Below are positions 1 through 11,500 of a stretch of 64,000 nucleotides of DNA, one piece after another. Source of the DNA: a bacterium (GTDB lineage: Bacteria; Verrucomicrobiota; Verrucomicrobiia; Verrucomicrobiales; Akkermansiaceae); assembly GCA_018222765.1 (NCBI GenBank), contig JAAEZT010000011.1, positions 52,120 through 116,119 of the forward strand. The letters run 5' to 3'. How positions within the stretch are numbered: position 1 is the stretch's first letter; each line of letters opens with the position of its first letter. The translations under genes and the position numbers were made by a program. Under the pieces are notes generated by a model that was given only the letters and a program-made list of their open reading frames with translations, was not told where the DNA came from and ran no database searches.

Positions 1-144
1 CAGGTCGGCAGTGATACTCTTCACTTTCACCAGGGTCGTCGCGACCAGGAAGTAGATGATCAACAGGAACGCGATATCCGAGAATGACCCGGTCGGGATT
101 TCTCCCTTGCGGTGCTTCTTCTCACTACGGTCGCGCTTTCTCAT
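1..144 (-). CDS. exbD: ExbD/TolR-family protein, N-terminal fragment cut by window edge
   Basis: The reverse strand encodes 48 residues from an ATG at 144 to the window edge. A basic N-terminal stretch is followed by GSFSDIAFLLIIYFLVATT, the typical ExbD/TolR membrane helix with its conserved Asp (about residue 27). ExbD forms the proton-conducting peptidoglycan-facing partner of ExbB in the inner membrane. It lies 21 bp downstream of the exbB-like gene in the same orientation, so the two should be co-transcribed at the end of the giant-TPR operon. The C-terminal periplasmic part lies outside the window. Confidence 0.85.
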   Translation of the reverse strand, partial: MRKRDRSEKKHRKGEIPTGSFSDIAFLLIIYFLVATTLVKVKSITADL

Positions 145-165
145 AAACCTGGCCGGTAATTCGAT

Positions 166-810
166 CTAGTGATGGGTCAGGATAAACTCGACAACCTCGC
201 TATTCGCTTCCTCGATTTCGAGTTCAATCTCATCACTCCAACGGTTAAAGACGCTCTGGGGAATGACGGCGAGAAGCGCCACAATCAAGCCCACCGCGGT
301 GGTGACCATGGCTTCAGCGATTCCGTTTGCAACCGCCCCGCCACTGCCACCAACGCTTCCGGCATCGGCTAGTCCTGCAAACGAGGCAATCATCCCTGTC
401 ACCGTTCCGGTCATCCCCAGCAAGGGAGCGGCTGTCCCAATGGTGGTGAGCACATCGAGTCGACGATTCACTACACCCATGGCCTGAGTGCTGTAATCCT
501 CCATCACCTGACCAACGACAAGGCGCATCGTTTCCGAACTCTCCTGTTTTTCACTCAATTGCTGATAAGAACGCAGCCCGGCCAAAAGCACCGATGCGAT
601 CGGACCTTTTGTAGATTCACACTCGCGGGCGGCAGCCTCAATATCATTCTGTCTGAGATGACCGAGAACCTTCGAGCGCAGCGAGCGGGTATTAACCTTT
701 CGATTTTCGCGAAAGGCAAACCATCGGTCATAGACAACAGCGAGACTGATCAGGCTGCACAAGATAAGCGGGACCATCAAGGGGCCTCCTTTTAAAAGAT
801 GTTCTAACAT
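166..810 (-). CDS. exbB: MotA/TolQ/ExbB proton channel family protein
   Basis: A 214-aa inner-membrane protein with three hydrophobic segments (about residues 10-30, 122-145 and 165-190). The second and third carry the signature GTAAPLLGMTGTVTGMI and VTTAVGLIVALLA, as in ExbB/TolQ/MotA channel subunits. Length is close to the usual ExbB size. It sits 16 bp after the 117-aa gene and 21 bp before exbD, at the 3' end of a seven-gene minus-strand operon of large TPR proteins. By family it would form a pentamer that uses proton motive force with ExbD. The partner it energizes here is unknown, and no TonB was seen in the window. Confidence 0.9.
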   Translation of the reverse strand: MLEHLLKGGPLMVPLILCSLISLAVVYDRWFAFRENRKVNTRSLRSKVLGHLRQNDIEAAARECESTKGPIASVLLAGLRSYQQLSEKQESSETMRLVVGQVMEDYSTQAMGVVNRRLDVLTTIGTAAPLLGMTGTVTGMIASFAGLADAGSVGGSGGAVANGIAEAMVTTAVGLIVALLAVIPQSVFNRWSDEIELEIEEANSEVVEFILTHH

Positions 811-826
811 AGTTTTATTACGGGTT

Positions 827-1180
827 TTAAGATTCGGATAAAGTGGTGACTTCTAAAATTTTCAAATGCCGAAGCAGTTCGAGAGCTTCGCGTGGTGAGA
901 GTGGAAATTGCCTAAATTTAAGTCCTTCGCCCGGAACAATGACAAACTCTCCCGTAGCATGGTTATAGTGGCTCTCGCCACAACTGGAGATAGGAAGCCG
1001 GGCGGAGTATCGGCGACGCCCTACCGACAGCATGATCAGTTGCCCTGATATGACACAGAGCCAGAGTGGAGACCTTCTCCACCAGCGTCCGGTGTCGATC
1101 CGGGCCTTACTACGAAGACAAAGATCCGGTTTGGCATCACCGATCTCTTCACGCAGGAGCTGGCGTTCTTTCTGATTCAT
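827..1180 (-). CDS. Hypothetical protein in ExbBD/giant-TPR operon
   Basis: A 117-aa protein I do not recognise. The N-terminal third is charged (basic and acidic). A moderately hydrophobic stretch (about residues 39-54, LWLCVISGQLIMLSVG) is followed by a C-terminal part that looks like a small beta-rich domain ending in a helix (PREALELLRHLKIL). It begins 2 bp after the stop of the 2468-aa gene and ends 16 bp before exbB, so it is almost certainly translated as part of the operon. It may be a small membrane-associated or cytoplasmic accessory factor; function unknown. Confidence 0.65.
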   Translation of the reverse strand: MNQKERQLLREEIGDAKPDLCLRSKARIDTGRWWRRSPLWLCVISGQLIMLSVGRRRYSARLPISSCGESHYNHATGEFVIVPGEGLKFRQFPLSPREALELLRHLKILEVTTLSES

Positions 1181-1182
1181 AG

Positions 1183-4100
1183 TTACTTCCGACTCTCCTT
1201 TAAGGCCTCGATAAGACGTTCCCGCTCCTGCTTTTCTATCTCAATAATTCTGGCGAATGCAGGATCAGCCAAACGACCACGGGCATATTTTGCCCACTTG
1301 CTGTCGGGGAAATCAAAGGTGATTCGACGATACAGTTGGTATGCCTCCATCATCTCGGGTTCCACGCTCCGCTCATAGCTCAGGCCACACCAATACATCG
1401 CTTGGGAACGCACGCTCCGGTCATCGTATTTCTCATTTCCGTATACCTTCTCAAATCCGGCAATCGCCTTTTCATATTGTAGAGCGCGCATGTAATTCTG
1501 CGCAGCCCGCAAGCCAGCCAATCCAGCAAGTTTATCATCCGGGAATCGCTCTTCGAGTTTTCCAAAGACCATCGCGGCATTCAGAAATTCGGGATAAGAA
1601 AGGTCATCTAGGCGAAGAACTTCCGCCTTTGATTCCGCATCTTCCTTTTCACGAAGCGGATCACCCTGCTTCTTGAGCGCGATTCCCTTCTTTTGGAAAT
1701 ACCCTCCCAAACGGGACATCACTTCGGGAATTAATTCATCATCTGGGTATTTGTAGGCCAGTTTGACGTATTCCTCCACTGCATTGTCGATCTCTCCCAT
1801 TTTCTCATAAACGAGCGCAGTCTTGAATTGCGCCTTGGATGCAAATTCCGTGTCCGGGTAATCCGCGGGAATTTTTGAGAAGCGAGACAAGGCATCCTGA
1901 TACATCGGAAGCTTTGCCTCATCATTCTTGGAAAGGTCCGCGTATTCCTGGGCCAGGTTACCCAGAAGATACTCCGCATGCGCCCGAAGTTCGTCGTCAC
2001 GATGAGTAGCAACGGCTTCCGCTAAAAGTTTTTGAGCTTGGGACATTTCCCGGCGGGCCAAACTTTCCTGTTCCATCTCCCGATGTTTTTTGGCCAATTC
2101 AAAGAAACACTCCGCTAGGGTAAAGCTGGTCTGGACCGCCATACTATCACCGGTGAAGCGCTTGCTAAACGGCTCAACCAGCCCATCCGCGCCCTTGTTG
2201 ACATTCACCTGAGACGACTGCTCTCCGTCGTCGGTTCGATAGGAAATGGTGACATCGTCACCATAGCGAACCGGGAAGCCGTTCAAAGCAACTGGAGGAA
2301 GCTCTGAAGGAAGCTTCTCATCAGCGTAACTCAATGCGAAGACTCCTTTAAACACTCCTGAATGAGGCTCGGTCTCATTGAGTTCGTATGCAGTTTCCGC
2401 TCCACTGCTCGAAGTCAGCGTCACCTTGGTGATATCACGAGCCGGACCGGTATCCAGACCACGATCTAAAACACGCACATAGATTTTTTCCCCAACAAAG
2501 GAACTTGTCAGGGCACTGTTGTAGTTCCCGTCCATGACATCGAGGAAGCCATGACTGCCCACCCGAAAGGTTGTCGTCTTCCACTTCACGCTATCGTCGA
2601 CATCCTTGTATGGATATCCGAGATGAACTATATCTCCGGACTTCACAATCAGACCTTCTGGAATTGAGCTCCGCGGAAGTGACTCCGCGGCCTTGTTGGC
2701 AAAACTCCGCGTGGGTTGGTCTCCCAGAACGAGAGGCACCGAGAAAGAAAAGCGACCCTCCTCAAGCGGAGGTTCATTCGAGGGAGGACGTGGGCTTTCT
2801 CCGACTTCATATCCACTCGGCTCGACGAGCTCCACTCCTTTGAGCACTCCGGTCAGCTTCATCGTGCCGGGAACGCCCACATCAAAGGGAGATTTCAAAG
2901 CTCCCTCGGCCGATTCCCGCCCTGCCTCGGTTTGCACGTAGGCTCGAATTTCACTACTTCCGGCAAGTGCGAGGTGCGGAACCACAACGTCAAATCTAAG
3001 ACTTGCTCCCACGACCCCCTGCAGCGGTTCTTTAGCCGAATCGGCGTTTCCAACATGAGAATAGTCCAATCGACGACGCGGCAGGACAATCTCCGGCGCC
3101 AATCTTTTCCCGGAAGTTTTCACGGCATTCGATTCTTCTACAACTGGCACTTCCAACGTTTTGGAAGCGATGGTGTATGCCGAGATTGACGGGGCTTGAT
3201 ATGCCGCATGACTGATCGTCACCGAACGGTCGGTAGGAATTCCCGGATCAAGATTTTCTTCATCCCGATAGGTCGCAGTCAATGAGCCCCCCTTTGACAT
3301 CTGAATTTCAGAAGCCCTTCCGGGGTCACCCTCAACCGGAAAGACTCTCCCCAAAAATCGCCCACTATGATCTTCAGTCTCAAGTGCTTTGATCGTGGCC
3401 TTTCCGCCACTTTGGGTCGTCACCTTAAACTCGATGACATCCCTCTCAGGACTTGCATCCATATCAGGATCATCAATCACAATTGCAACGGCATCATCGA
3501 AGCGGAATCGGCGAATGGGCTCCAGAACCAACACCCGGCCCTCTTCCGTCGTCTCATAATTCAAGAATGATGCCGTGACCTCGGCATTATTGTAGGCAAC
3601 CGTCAGTCGCTTTTCATGGCGGGTTCTCCGCGGAGTGGCCGTCACCGGGTCCTCGTAGCGCGCAGTAATTTGATCACCGGGGAGAACCTCAAGTTCGGTG
3701 TTTTCACGAAGAGACTTAAAATCCTGCCTCACCGGAAGGAGCGCCGCCCCCTCCCGATCACTCAAGGTCAACTTCCCAATCCCAGGCGCCACACCTTCAA
3801 ACCCGGCAATCACGAGTCGAACCAAACGAGCCTGGGTTTGATTGCCAAAGGAAAAATCATATCCCTTATCGCTTTTCGATACTTCCGCAGGCTGGGGAAT
3901 TAACTTTTGCACCGCTTCCGGAAATGATTCCGGGTCAAACATCGAATCCGGACATGCTACCAATTCATCCTTCCCTGCTTCGTCGCACAACAAGACGGGC
4001 TTTCGCTTCAGTAATTCGTTTCTTCCCTCATGACGCCAAATTTGAATCTCATGAAGACCAGGCGCCAACTCCCGCTCAATCGTCATCGGATCTTCGGCAT

Positions 4101-7100
4101 CTTCATCAGCCGGTTCTCCGTCGATCAAAAAGATGGTATTCACATTCCCCTTTTCATCCTTGGCCGGATAGCCTGAAAGCTGGAACCGGCGAATCGCTGC
4201 CGCAGGCTGATAGAAGAGAGCCCGATATCGGATTAGGCCCGAATACCCCGGATGACCGGTATTCACCATGGGTAGGGACTCCACCGACAAACCTCCGACT
4301 TTTGCGGAAAGAAATCTGCAAGATCCTTTGGCTGATCCCAGCTCCATCGCCTCGGCCCACTCGGAAGGCAACGCTCTTCCTTCCGGAGCTGGAATGGCAA
4401 TACCACCACGGTAGGTGGGAAACGAACTCACCATGGGAGTTCCATCCCATTGCTCAACATCGGAATCTACGGGGTAACGATACCTCGTCGTCCAGCTCGT
4501 TCCATTCATCGAAGTCTGAAGCACAAAGTGAGTAAGAGCCCGGCCGCCTTCTCCTTCAGAGAGAGACATCTTGTCCAGAGAAACATTGTCATTCAAATCA
4601 ACCCCGAAGATCCTAAGCTCTTCTTTGTCCCCCACTTTGCCCAGCCAGCCCGGATAGTTCTGCGAACTGATCGTCATGTTGGGATCGCGACCAGGCGCAC
4701 TCTCAGAGGCAAAGGCCAGAGCCTGGGCTCCGCTGGTGGGAACGATGGCCTGAAACTCTCCGGTGAACGGCCCTGTCTCTCTGAGAGCAAGGCGTCGAAT
4801 CTCATCACCACTGGACGCCACCAACGTCACAAAAACTTCATCGATTCCCGGAGTCTTACTCTGATCCGAGTCGGTCAAGCGTAGGTAAACCGGATTCCCC
4901 GGCCGAACCGACCTGGTTCCCAAAGCAGTCTGAGCCGTGGACAAACCGAGTTCTTCAATGGCGAGAAGCCGCTCACCCTCACGTGGAGGAAAAGCACCTG
5001 CGGTCAGATCGAGACTGGCATCAGAAGCCACGCTGATCACCACGGTAGGATCATCTGGCAGATCATCCATCTTGGCACGGAAGCGCTTTGAATATCCAAA
5101 GCGAATTTCGTCTTCACCCAGGATTTGGAGCGTCTTGTCACCCGGAACCGGCGGCCCCAATGAGGTGGGAACTTCGGCCCGGAATTTCTCCTTATTGTCT
5201 CCAAGCTGATAAAGCATGACCCGCTCCCGATCTCCGGACTTGGCCCAAATTTCCACTTCAATATCCGCACCCACTCCTGAAACCCGCAGCGTCGGGTCAC
5301 GAAGATTAATCTTCACGGCCTCTCCTGGCACAATGACCGTGTTCTCTTGCGAGGGTCCAAGTTCAATTTCACTCGCCTCTACCAGCTTGCGCATCTCGTT
5401 GTGAATCTTGCCTCGAAGGATCAAGGCATCAGGATGTTTGGAATCGCGAAGCAGGACCGCTTCAATTTCATCCAATCCCTCTTTGTAGTTTTCCTGATCC
5501 ATGAAGACCTCGGCCCGGGCATAACGAACCTTGTTTCGGAAAGAGACATTTTTGATCCGTAACAATTTATCGAGCTCCGTCATCGCTGCGCCAAAGTTCT
5601 TGGATGCCCGGTCAACTTTCACCGAACCCAAAGCCGCTCTCAGCCCCATCTCAGAACCTTGATATTCCTCGGCGTCGGCGACACGTCGGTAGTAGGCACG
5701 GGAGGTCGGAAGCGCACCTTTCAGAAAGGCAAGATCAGCATAAGCAATCTTAAGCTCCGCCTCTTGTTCCAGACTGAATGTTCCCTCGGCCTGGCGCGAC
5801 CAAATCGTCAACTCTTTGACAAGAGCCTCCCCCTCGTCAGTGCGGTTCATACGGGTATTTCGACTCAGCAACCAAAATCCGTAATCAACCGAAAGCTCGC
5901 GCAGGATTGGCTGGAGTTGATCTGCGTTCTTGAGATAGAGATCCCAGGCGGAGTCGAGGTTTCCTTGCACGAACTCGGCGTTCGACTTGTAAATTGGATA
6001 AGCTGGATCGGTCTCATCGACCGGAATTTCGACCGCTCCAATCGCCAAAGCCGCCGGACCGCTCACACCATTGACTCGGGCCGCAATTTTCGGAATCTCC
6101 GAGTCCTGCTTCTTAAACAGTATCCGACCAACCGGACCACGGAGGGCGGCTCGACAAAAGGATGAAGCTACCGAAGGAGAATTTCCTTTGAGCATGGCCT
6201 CGGAAAGAGTCGACAGAACCGCCGCACCTTGTGACCTCGGATGATCCGGACTCGCAGCCGCCTGCCACAAGCCGGCAGCGTATGGTTCAAGCGGCTCCCA
6301 TTTCTTACTCTCCGTTGCGTCATTCGCGATCCGGACAACAAGTGGCTCATAACCCTGTCGGTCTGGATAGTTGCCAATCGGTGCGTTTTCTTTGAACAAG
6401 GAAAGCACCAGGCTCCGGGTCGCTGTGGACCACTCAGGCAGGGCGGCGACCTGACTCAGACCGACGACCGTGGTCGTAGCTGGCGCCTTGGACGCACGCT
6501 CCACTGCGGCCTTGAATGCCGCTTCCACCTGAGCGGGAGTGGCCTCTTTCGGTAAGGCGAGCAACTCGCGGCTAAGGTGTCGCGAGTCGGCAGCCGCCAG
6601 GGCTGGCGTCATCGCGATCTCTCCAAAATGGTGTTGATCCGCCGCTGCCCGATGGTAGGCCGGGTCGAGCTTCGCGTAGGCGGGCGACTTTGCGATCACC
6701 TTCATCAAGTCCCGCATCTTCTCATCGCGGACATCGATGCTGTGCAGCCACATCCCAAAGACCGTTTCGGAAAAAATGCCAGCTTTGGCTTGAGCTTCCA
6801 CCGTCCGGGTCAAATGCGTGAGCAATTCCGCGCCACTTTCCCGCGTTTCCTTCTGATGGTAGCGGAAGTGATTGTCATAGACTTCTGCCTGCCAAAAAAT
6901 AGAGCCACTCTTTCCAAATCGACAGTTTGGTAAAATTCGGCGGAGCAGGAAATCCCGCCCACCTTGCAGATTAACAGTCATGGATTTGAGCATCGTGACC
7001 TTGTCCGGATCGGGCGCATTAGTGAAGAGCTCACTCCAGAGTGGCAACGAACCAACAATGCGCGGAGAAGCGCCGAGGAGATCCCCCTGCAGAACTTTGA

Positions 7101-8589
7101 AAGCAGCGAGGCGATCTTTGCTCGAGGCTTCTTTACTGGTCTGCTTTTTCAACTTTTGAAATAGGGTATCAAGTTTCTCATACTTCTTGATCGGCACATC
7201 GTGCTCAACATCACGCTCGAACATGCCGCTGTGCCAGAGACCATGTGTAAGCGCCTTAACTTCGGTAAAGCGCCACATCTCCGACTTCATCATGTCATCA
7301 GTGACCGCACTGTATTTGCGTTCCGGCTTGGCCCATGCCCGCACCATAGCCGCCTGGGCATGCGGGTTACGGGCGAGATGCGGAGCAATCGCCTTTGCCA
7401 TTTCAGGCGTCAAAGTCTTATCAAATAACGGAACATCCGGAGCGGATAAATCATTGAAAACTGCCGGAATTTTGGTCACCAATATTCGCAACTCTTCTTT
7501 ACTAAAGAGATACTCAGCGAGTTTACGATTTTTGGAATCCGGAAACTGCTGACTTAGCACATCACGCGCCTTTTCGGCCGATAAACCAGCCAGAGCCCGC
7601 AGCACTGGAGCAGCCTTCTCCTCACGCCGCGGATTGACGAAGGTTGCAAACACCCCCGAATCACCAGCTCTAAAAAACATCCATCCCTTGGCAACTGCTA
7701 TCGAGCCTTCATAAGGAAGAATCCGCACAAGTGAATCAGCTGCTCTCAAAGCGGGATCCATGAGTTCATCGGCGATCTTTTCTTTGGCTCCCACCTTTTC
7801 GGCCATCACCGCAGCCAGCGGCACAATCACCTTAACCCAAGCAATCCGGGCCCTGTCCTGGGCGGTCGTTCTTTTGGCAGCAGCGAGACGATCGAGAGCC
7901 GCAAACAAAGTCTCCCCGCTATGGCGAAAGGTTTCCAATTCACGAATCAACTTCGCGCGAGTATTCGTAAATGGTTCCAGCGAATCATTGCTATTATAAA
8001 TGGCGGCCAAACGATTCGCGATAGCAGCTAGGTCAGATCGATCTTCCGCCTGAGCGAGAAACCAAGCGTCAAACTGCTTCGTGCGACCGAATCCCCGCAA
8101 GCGGTCACCATCTTCCTTCATGAAAAGATAGGCCGCTTCGCTGTCGCCAAGATAATTAACCAGAAGTCGATAAACCGCCGGCGCCGCCTCTCCAGCCAAA
8201 CGCCCGTCGACCTGCGGGTTCTTTAAAAGCTTTCGGTAGAAACTGACAGCCGATGACCAATCCCCCGCCCGCTCGGCAGATTGGCCGGCATGGAAAAGCA
8301 GTTGTTGAGAGGACGACGGATGCGCAGCCAACCACGATTTCACCGCCGCGAAAGCTCGTGCCGAACGATGTTCCTTAATTCCAGATTGCAGGATTTGGGA
8401 GACCGCACCCTCAGTCTGAGTGGTGGCGTTTTTGAAGCCCGCAATTTGATCATCCAGAGGTGAGGCTGAAAGGCCCATCGACCCCATGAACAATACCCCA
8501 AGGGCTACCATGCGTGACCTAAGAGAAGATCGACTCATTCGTTTATCTCCGAAGTCGTTGAATTGATGAATATCTCTGTCTTTCTTCAT
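1183..8589 (-). CDS. Giant exported TPR / Ig-like repeat protein (2468 aa), paralogue of the upstream gene
   Basis: A secretion signal lies near residues 20-43 (MVALGVLFMGSMGLSAS). About 1000 residues of helical TPR-like repeats follow. The middle section holds repeated beta-sandwich units near residues 1085-1145, 1230-1310, 1690-1790 and 2010-2130, sharing a pattern of D-x-D then SGD/SGG then ETxxxSGxF. A PA14-like segment lies near 1460-1530 (FLIDGEPADED, then LAPGLHEIQIW). TPRs return from about 2145 to the C-terminus. The ATG at 8589 overlaps the upstream stop (ATGA) and has GGAG before it. A second ATG at 8538 also has a good GGAG and would put the signal peptide closer to the start. It probably acts in the periplasm or on the outer membrane; function unknown. 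Alignable with the 2567-aa neighbour over most of its length. Confidence 0.85.
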   Translation of the reverse strand: MKKDRDIHQFNDFGDKRMSRSSLRSRMVALGVLFMGSMGLSASPLDDQIAGFKNATTQTEGAVSQILQSGIKEHRSARAFAAVKSWLAAHPSSSQQLLFHAGQSAERAGDWSSAVSFYRKLLKNPQVDGRLAGEAAPAVYRLLVNYLGDSEAAYLFMKEDGDRLRGFGRTKQFDAWFLAQAEDRSDLAAIANRLAAIYNSNDSLEPFTNTRAKLIRELETFRHSGETLFAALDRLAAAKRTTAQDRARIAWVKVIVPLAAVMAEKVGAKEKIADELMDPALRAADSLVRILPYEGSIAVAKGWMFFRAGDSGVFATFVNPRREEKAAPVLRALAGLSAEKARDVLSQQFPDSKNRKLAEYLFSKEELRILVTKIPAVFNDLSAPDVPLFDKTLTPEMAKAIAPHLARNPHAQAAMVRAWAKPERKYSAVTDDMMKSEMWRFTEVKALTHGLWHSGMFERDVEHDVPIKKYEKLDTLFQKLKKQTSKEASSKDRLAAFKVLQGDLLGASPRIVGSLPLWSELFTNAPDPDKVTMLKSMTVNLQGGRDFLLRRILPNCRFGKSGSIFWQAEVYDNHFRYHQKETRESGAELLTHLTRTVEAQAKAGIFSETVFGMWLHSIDVRDEKMRDLMKVIAKSPAYAKLDPAYHRAAADQHHFGEIAMTPALAAADSRHLSRELLALPKEATPAQVEAAFKAAVERASKAPATTTVVGLSQVAALPEWSTATRSLVLSLFKENAPIGNYPDRQGYEPLVVRIANDATESKKWEPLEPYAAGLWQAAASPDHPRSQGAAVLSTLSEAMLKGNSPSVASSFCRAALRGPVGRILFKKQDSEIPKIAARVNGVSGPAALAIGAVEIPVDETDPAYPIYKSNAEFVQGNLDSAWDLYLKNADQLQPILRELSVDYGFWLLSRNTRMNRTDEGEALVKELTIWSRQAEGTFSLEQEAELKIAYADLAFLKGALPTSRAYYRRVADAEEYQGSEMGLRAALGSVKVDRASKNFGAAMTELDKLLRIKNVSFRNKVRYARAEVFMDQENYKEGLDEIEAVLLRDSKHPDALILRGKIHNEMRKLVEASEIELGPSQENTVIVPGEAVKINLRDPTLRVSGVGADIEVEIWAKSGDRERVMLYQLGDNKEKFRAEVPTSLGPPVPGDKTLQILGEDEIRFGYSKRFRAKMDDLPDDPTVVISVASDASLDLTAGAFPPREGERLLAIEELGLSTAQTALGTRSVRPGNPVYLRLTDSDQSKTPGIDEVFVTLVASSGDEIRRLALRETGPFTGEFQAIVPTSGAQALAFASESAPGRDPNMTISSQNYPGWLGKVGDKEELRIFGVDLNDNVSLDKMSLSEGEGGRALTHFVLQTSMNGTSWTTRYRYPVDSDVEQWDGTPMVSSFPTYRGGIAIPAPEGRALPSEWAEAMELGSAKGSCRFLSAKVGGLSVESLPMVNTGHPGYSGLIRYRALFYQPAAAIRRFQLSGYPAKDEKGNVNTIFLIDGEPADEDAEDPMTIERELAPGLHEIQIWRHEGRNELLKRKPVLLCDEAGKDELVACPDSMFDPESFPEAVQKLIPQPAEVSKSDKGYDFSFGNQTQARLVRLVIAGFEGVAPGIGKLTLSDREGAALLPVRQDFKSLRENTELEVLPGDQITARYEDPVTATPRRTRHEKRLTVAYNNAEVTASFLNYETTEEGRVLVLEPIRRFRFDDAVAIVIDDPDMDASPERDVIEFKVTTQSGGKATIKALETEDHSGRFLGRVFPVEGDPGRASEIQMSKGGSLTATYRDEENLDPGIPTDRSVTISHAAYQAPSISAYTIASKTLEVPVVEESNAVKTSGKRLAPEIVLPRRRLDYSHVGNADSAKEPLQGVVGASLRFDVVVPHLALAGSSEIRAYVQTEAGRESAEGALKSPFDVGVPGTMKLTGVLKGVELVEPSGYEVGESPRPPSNEPPLEEGRFSFSVPLVLGDQPTRSFANKAAESLPRSSIPEGLIVKSGDIVHLGYPYKDVDDSVKWKTTTFRVGSHGFLDVMDGNYNSALTSSFVGEKIYVRVLDRGLDTGPARDITKVTLTSSSGAETAYELNETEPHSGVFKGVFALSYADEKLPSELPPVALNGFPVRYGDDVTISYRTDDGEQSSQVNVNKGADGLVEPFSKRFTGDSMAVQTSFTLAECFFELAKKHREMEQESLARREMSQAQKLLAEAVATHRDDELRAHAEYLLGNLAQEYADLSKNDEAKLPMYQDALSRFSKIPADYPDTEFASKAQFKTALVYEKMGEIDNAVEEYVKLAYKYPDDELIPEVMSRLGGYFQKKGIALKKQGDPLREKEDAESKAEVLRLDDLSYPEFLNAAMVFGKLEERFPDDKLAGLAGLRAAQNYMRALQYEKAIAGFEKVYGNEKYDDRSVRSQAMYWCGLSYERSVEPEMMEAYQLYRRITFDFPDSKWAKYARGRLADPAFARIIEIEKQERERLIEALKESRK

Positions 8590-11500
8590 TCCTGCTCCAA
8601 TCGCTCAAGCTCCAGTTCACTTTCCAACCTCAACAAACTTCCTTGTGAAAGTTCACCCCGTGCATATGCCGCCCATTCGCTCTCCGGGAAATCATAAGTC
8701 AGGCGCTTATAGATCGAGTAAGCAGCCATTTGTTCGTTTTGATCCTGATAACACTTGCCCGACCAATACATCGCCTGCGACCTAATCGTCTTCCCATCGT
8801 AACCTTCCTCATTGATCACCATCGAGAAAGCGCCGATTGCCTCAGGCAACTTATCAGCCCGCATATAGGCCTGTCCCGCCCGAAGTCCGGCAGCACCAGC
8901 CATCGCATGATCGGGAAAACGCTCCTGCATTCGGGAAAAGATCTGGGCCGTCTTAAGATACTCACGGGACGCCATTTTCTTCAGAGCCTCTCCTTTGAAT
9001 GAGGCATCCTTGTCATCCTCCTGCTCAAGAAGAGGCTTGGACTCGGCCTCATACTGCGCAGCCTTCTTTAGGAAATGACTCCCCAGCCTCGCCATCGAAG
9101 TGGCGAGATATTCGGAATCGGGATACTTGTAGGCGAGCTTCACATATTCCTGTGCGGCGATTTCAGGCTCCTTCAATTTTTCATAAATCGTCGCGATCCT
9201 GAACTGCGCCCTTGAGGCATGCAAGGTCTCGGGATAACTCCCGGTCACGGTCATGAACCGTGACAGGGCCGCTCGATATCGATCTTCCTTCAATTCCCCG
9301 GCCTCGGTGGTGTCAGCCTCTTCCAGGGTGAGATTCCCCAGAAGATATTCAGCATGAGCACGGGTATCCGGGTCACGGAAATCCTCCATCGCATTGGCCA
9401 ATAATTGCTTTGCCTGTTCATACTCGCGTGCCGCCAACTCGGTTTCGCCCAAGCGACGATGACGCTTTGCAATTTCGAGGTAGGCTTCCGCCAACGAAAA
9501 CTGGGTACGCATCGCAACTTCGGGATCTTCATACTGTTTGGAAAAAGGCTGAATGGTTCCATCCGCTCCCTTGCTGATTGAAACCGTAGCAATCGGCGTC
9601 TTCACACCATTCGAATCAGTGTAACGGGCCGCCACCATATCTCCGTAGGCCACAGGCAGGCCTTGCCGCGCCATATTGTAATCTTCGGGCAGACTCCCTG
9701 GAGTCTTGTCGTAGCTCAGAAGATAGCCGCCTGTAAAAACTCCGCTGTGTGGGGCGGTCTCACGCAGATCAATCCTCCCCTTTGCTCCGGACTTCGCCTG
9801 CAATAACACCGAGACGAGGTCGCTTCCGTCGGTCAAATCAGCCCCCAAATCACGCACCTGAAGATGAAGGGTTTCCCCAGCATAAGCGGTGGTGACTCTT
9901 TCCTCAAAATCCTCGTCCAACACCTCAAAAATCGGATGAGTGGTCACTTTTGCGGAAGCGGTCATCCATTTCTTGTTCCCTTCGCGATCCTGATACTGAG
10001 CACCAAAATAGACCTTTTCCCCGGGCTTCACGACCAGTCCGCCACCAAGCTGTTCAAGGATGCGAGCGGCACTGCGTGAGGTCTCGATCTGCTTACGCAA
10101 TTCGCTTCGCTCATCATCACTGAGAACGCCCCGCGCCGGAAGAACATCTGCCACAAGCGGCACCGAGAATCGAAAACGGTCATCCGCTTCCGAATTCGAA
10201 ACACTCCATTCGACTCCTCCACCCCGATAGTTGCGGCTCCGCCAATCCTGCAGCTCGCGCCACTGGTTGCCGGTCCATCTTGACGAAAGAACACCATTTA
10301 AGGAAACTGTTCCCGGCACCTGAATATCGAATTCATCATTAGGCCCCTTACCGGCAGCCCTCCGGCCCGCTTCGCTTTGGGCATACATTGTCACAGTCGA
10401 GGAACTCCTCATGGCCAACTGGGAAGCGCAAAGTTCAAGATACGCCATTTGTCCATGGATGAGCGATATCCCTTCATCAGACACCGTCTCCGATGAGGTC
10501 AAAACACTCTTAACCAACCAATAGTTTCGGCCTCTTTTGAGCGATTCATCGCGTGCCATAAATTCGGCCTTCGAATTTCCTACCAAGAGTTCCGGTGTCT
10601 GGAACCCGGCATGGACTACTTTTCCCTGACGTTCGATTGGAACTCCCGGCCGGTTGTTTTCTGCATCCAGGTAGACCGCAAGCAATCGCCCACCTTCTGC
10701 GACCTGAATCTGGTCATCACCTGAAGCATTTCCCTCCACAGGAACAATGGTCGCCTGAAAGACTCCCGTAGACGGTCCGGTCTCGGTAGCAACCAGTTTC
10801 TTTGTCCCACCGGTTTCGCTTTGAACACTCACCTGGACGGTATCGGCTTCCACCGTGGAATCCATGTCGGCATCTTGAACAGCAATACTCAATGGCTCAT
10901 CGTAGGAGAAGCGAAGTAGCTTCTCATAAAAAGGCCGCTCTTCACCATGACGCCCACTCCAACGCGGCTCCATGTCAGCAAACTCAACCCGCGCATCGGT
11001 AAATGCGACATCTAGAAAACGCTCCTGCTTTTCCTTACTCTCGGTCACGAACCGATCATCGACGTAGCGCACGGAAATTTTATCGCTCGTTAAAATCTCC
11101 AGAACCTCATTCTTCCCCAGTTGGGCAAAGTCCTCCGCCACCGGCAATATCTTTTCACCTTCGGGCCCGTTGAGAGCAATACGATTAACAACGGGCACCG
11201 GACCTTCTTGTTCCAGGAACACCAATCTCAGCAAACGAGCCCGTGATCCCGGAGCAAAACTGACCTTAAATTCTTTTCCATCTTCATCGGAAACAATTTT
11301 TGCTGGTGAGTTGCGATGGTTGAGGACACCGGATGGAAAGGACTCAGGATTAAAAAACTGATCGGGGCAATCAACAAGCCCTTCGGAGTCATCGAGATTG
11401 GCCAACAATTTGACATTACGACCAAAGCCGATGGTGCAATCCCATCCCGTGGCCCAAATCTCAAGACGATGCAGACCGGCTCGCAAGTTGATCTGACCTT

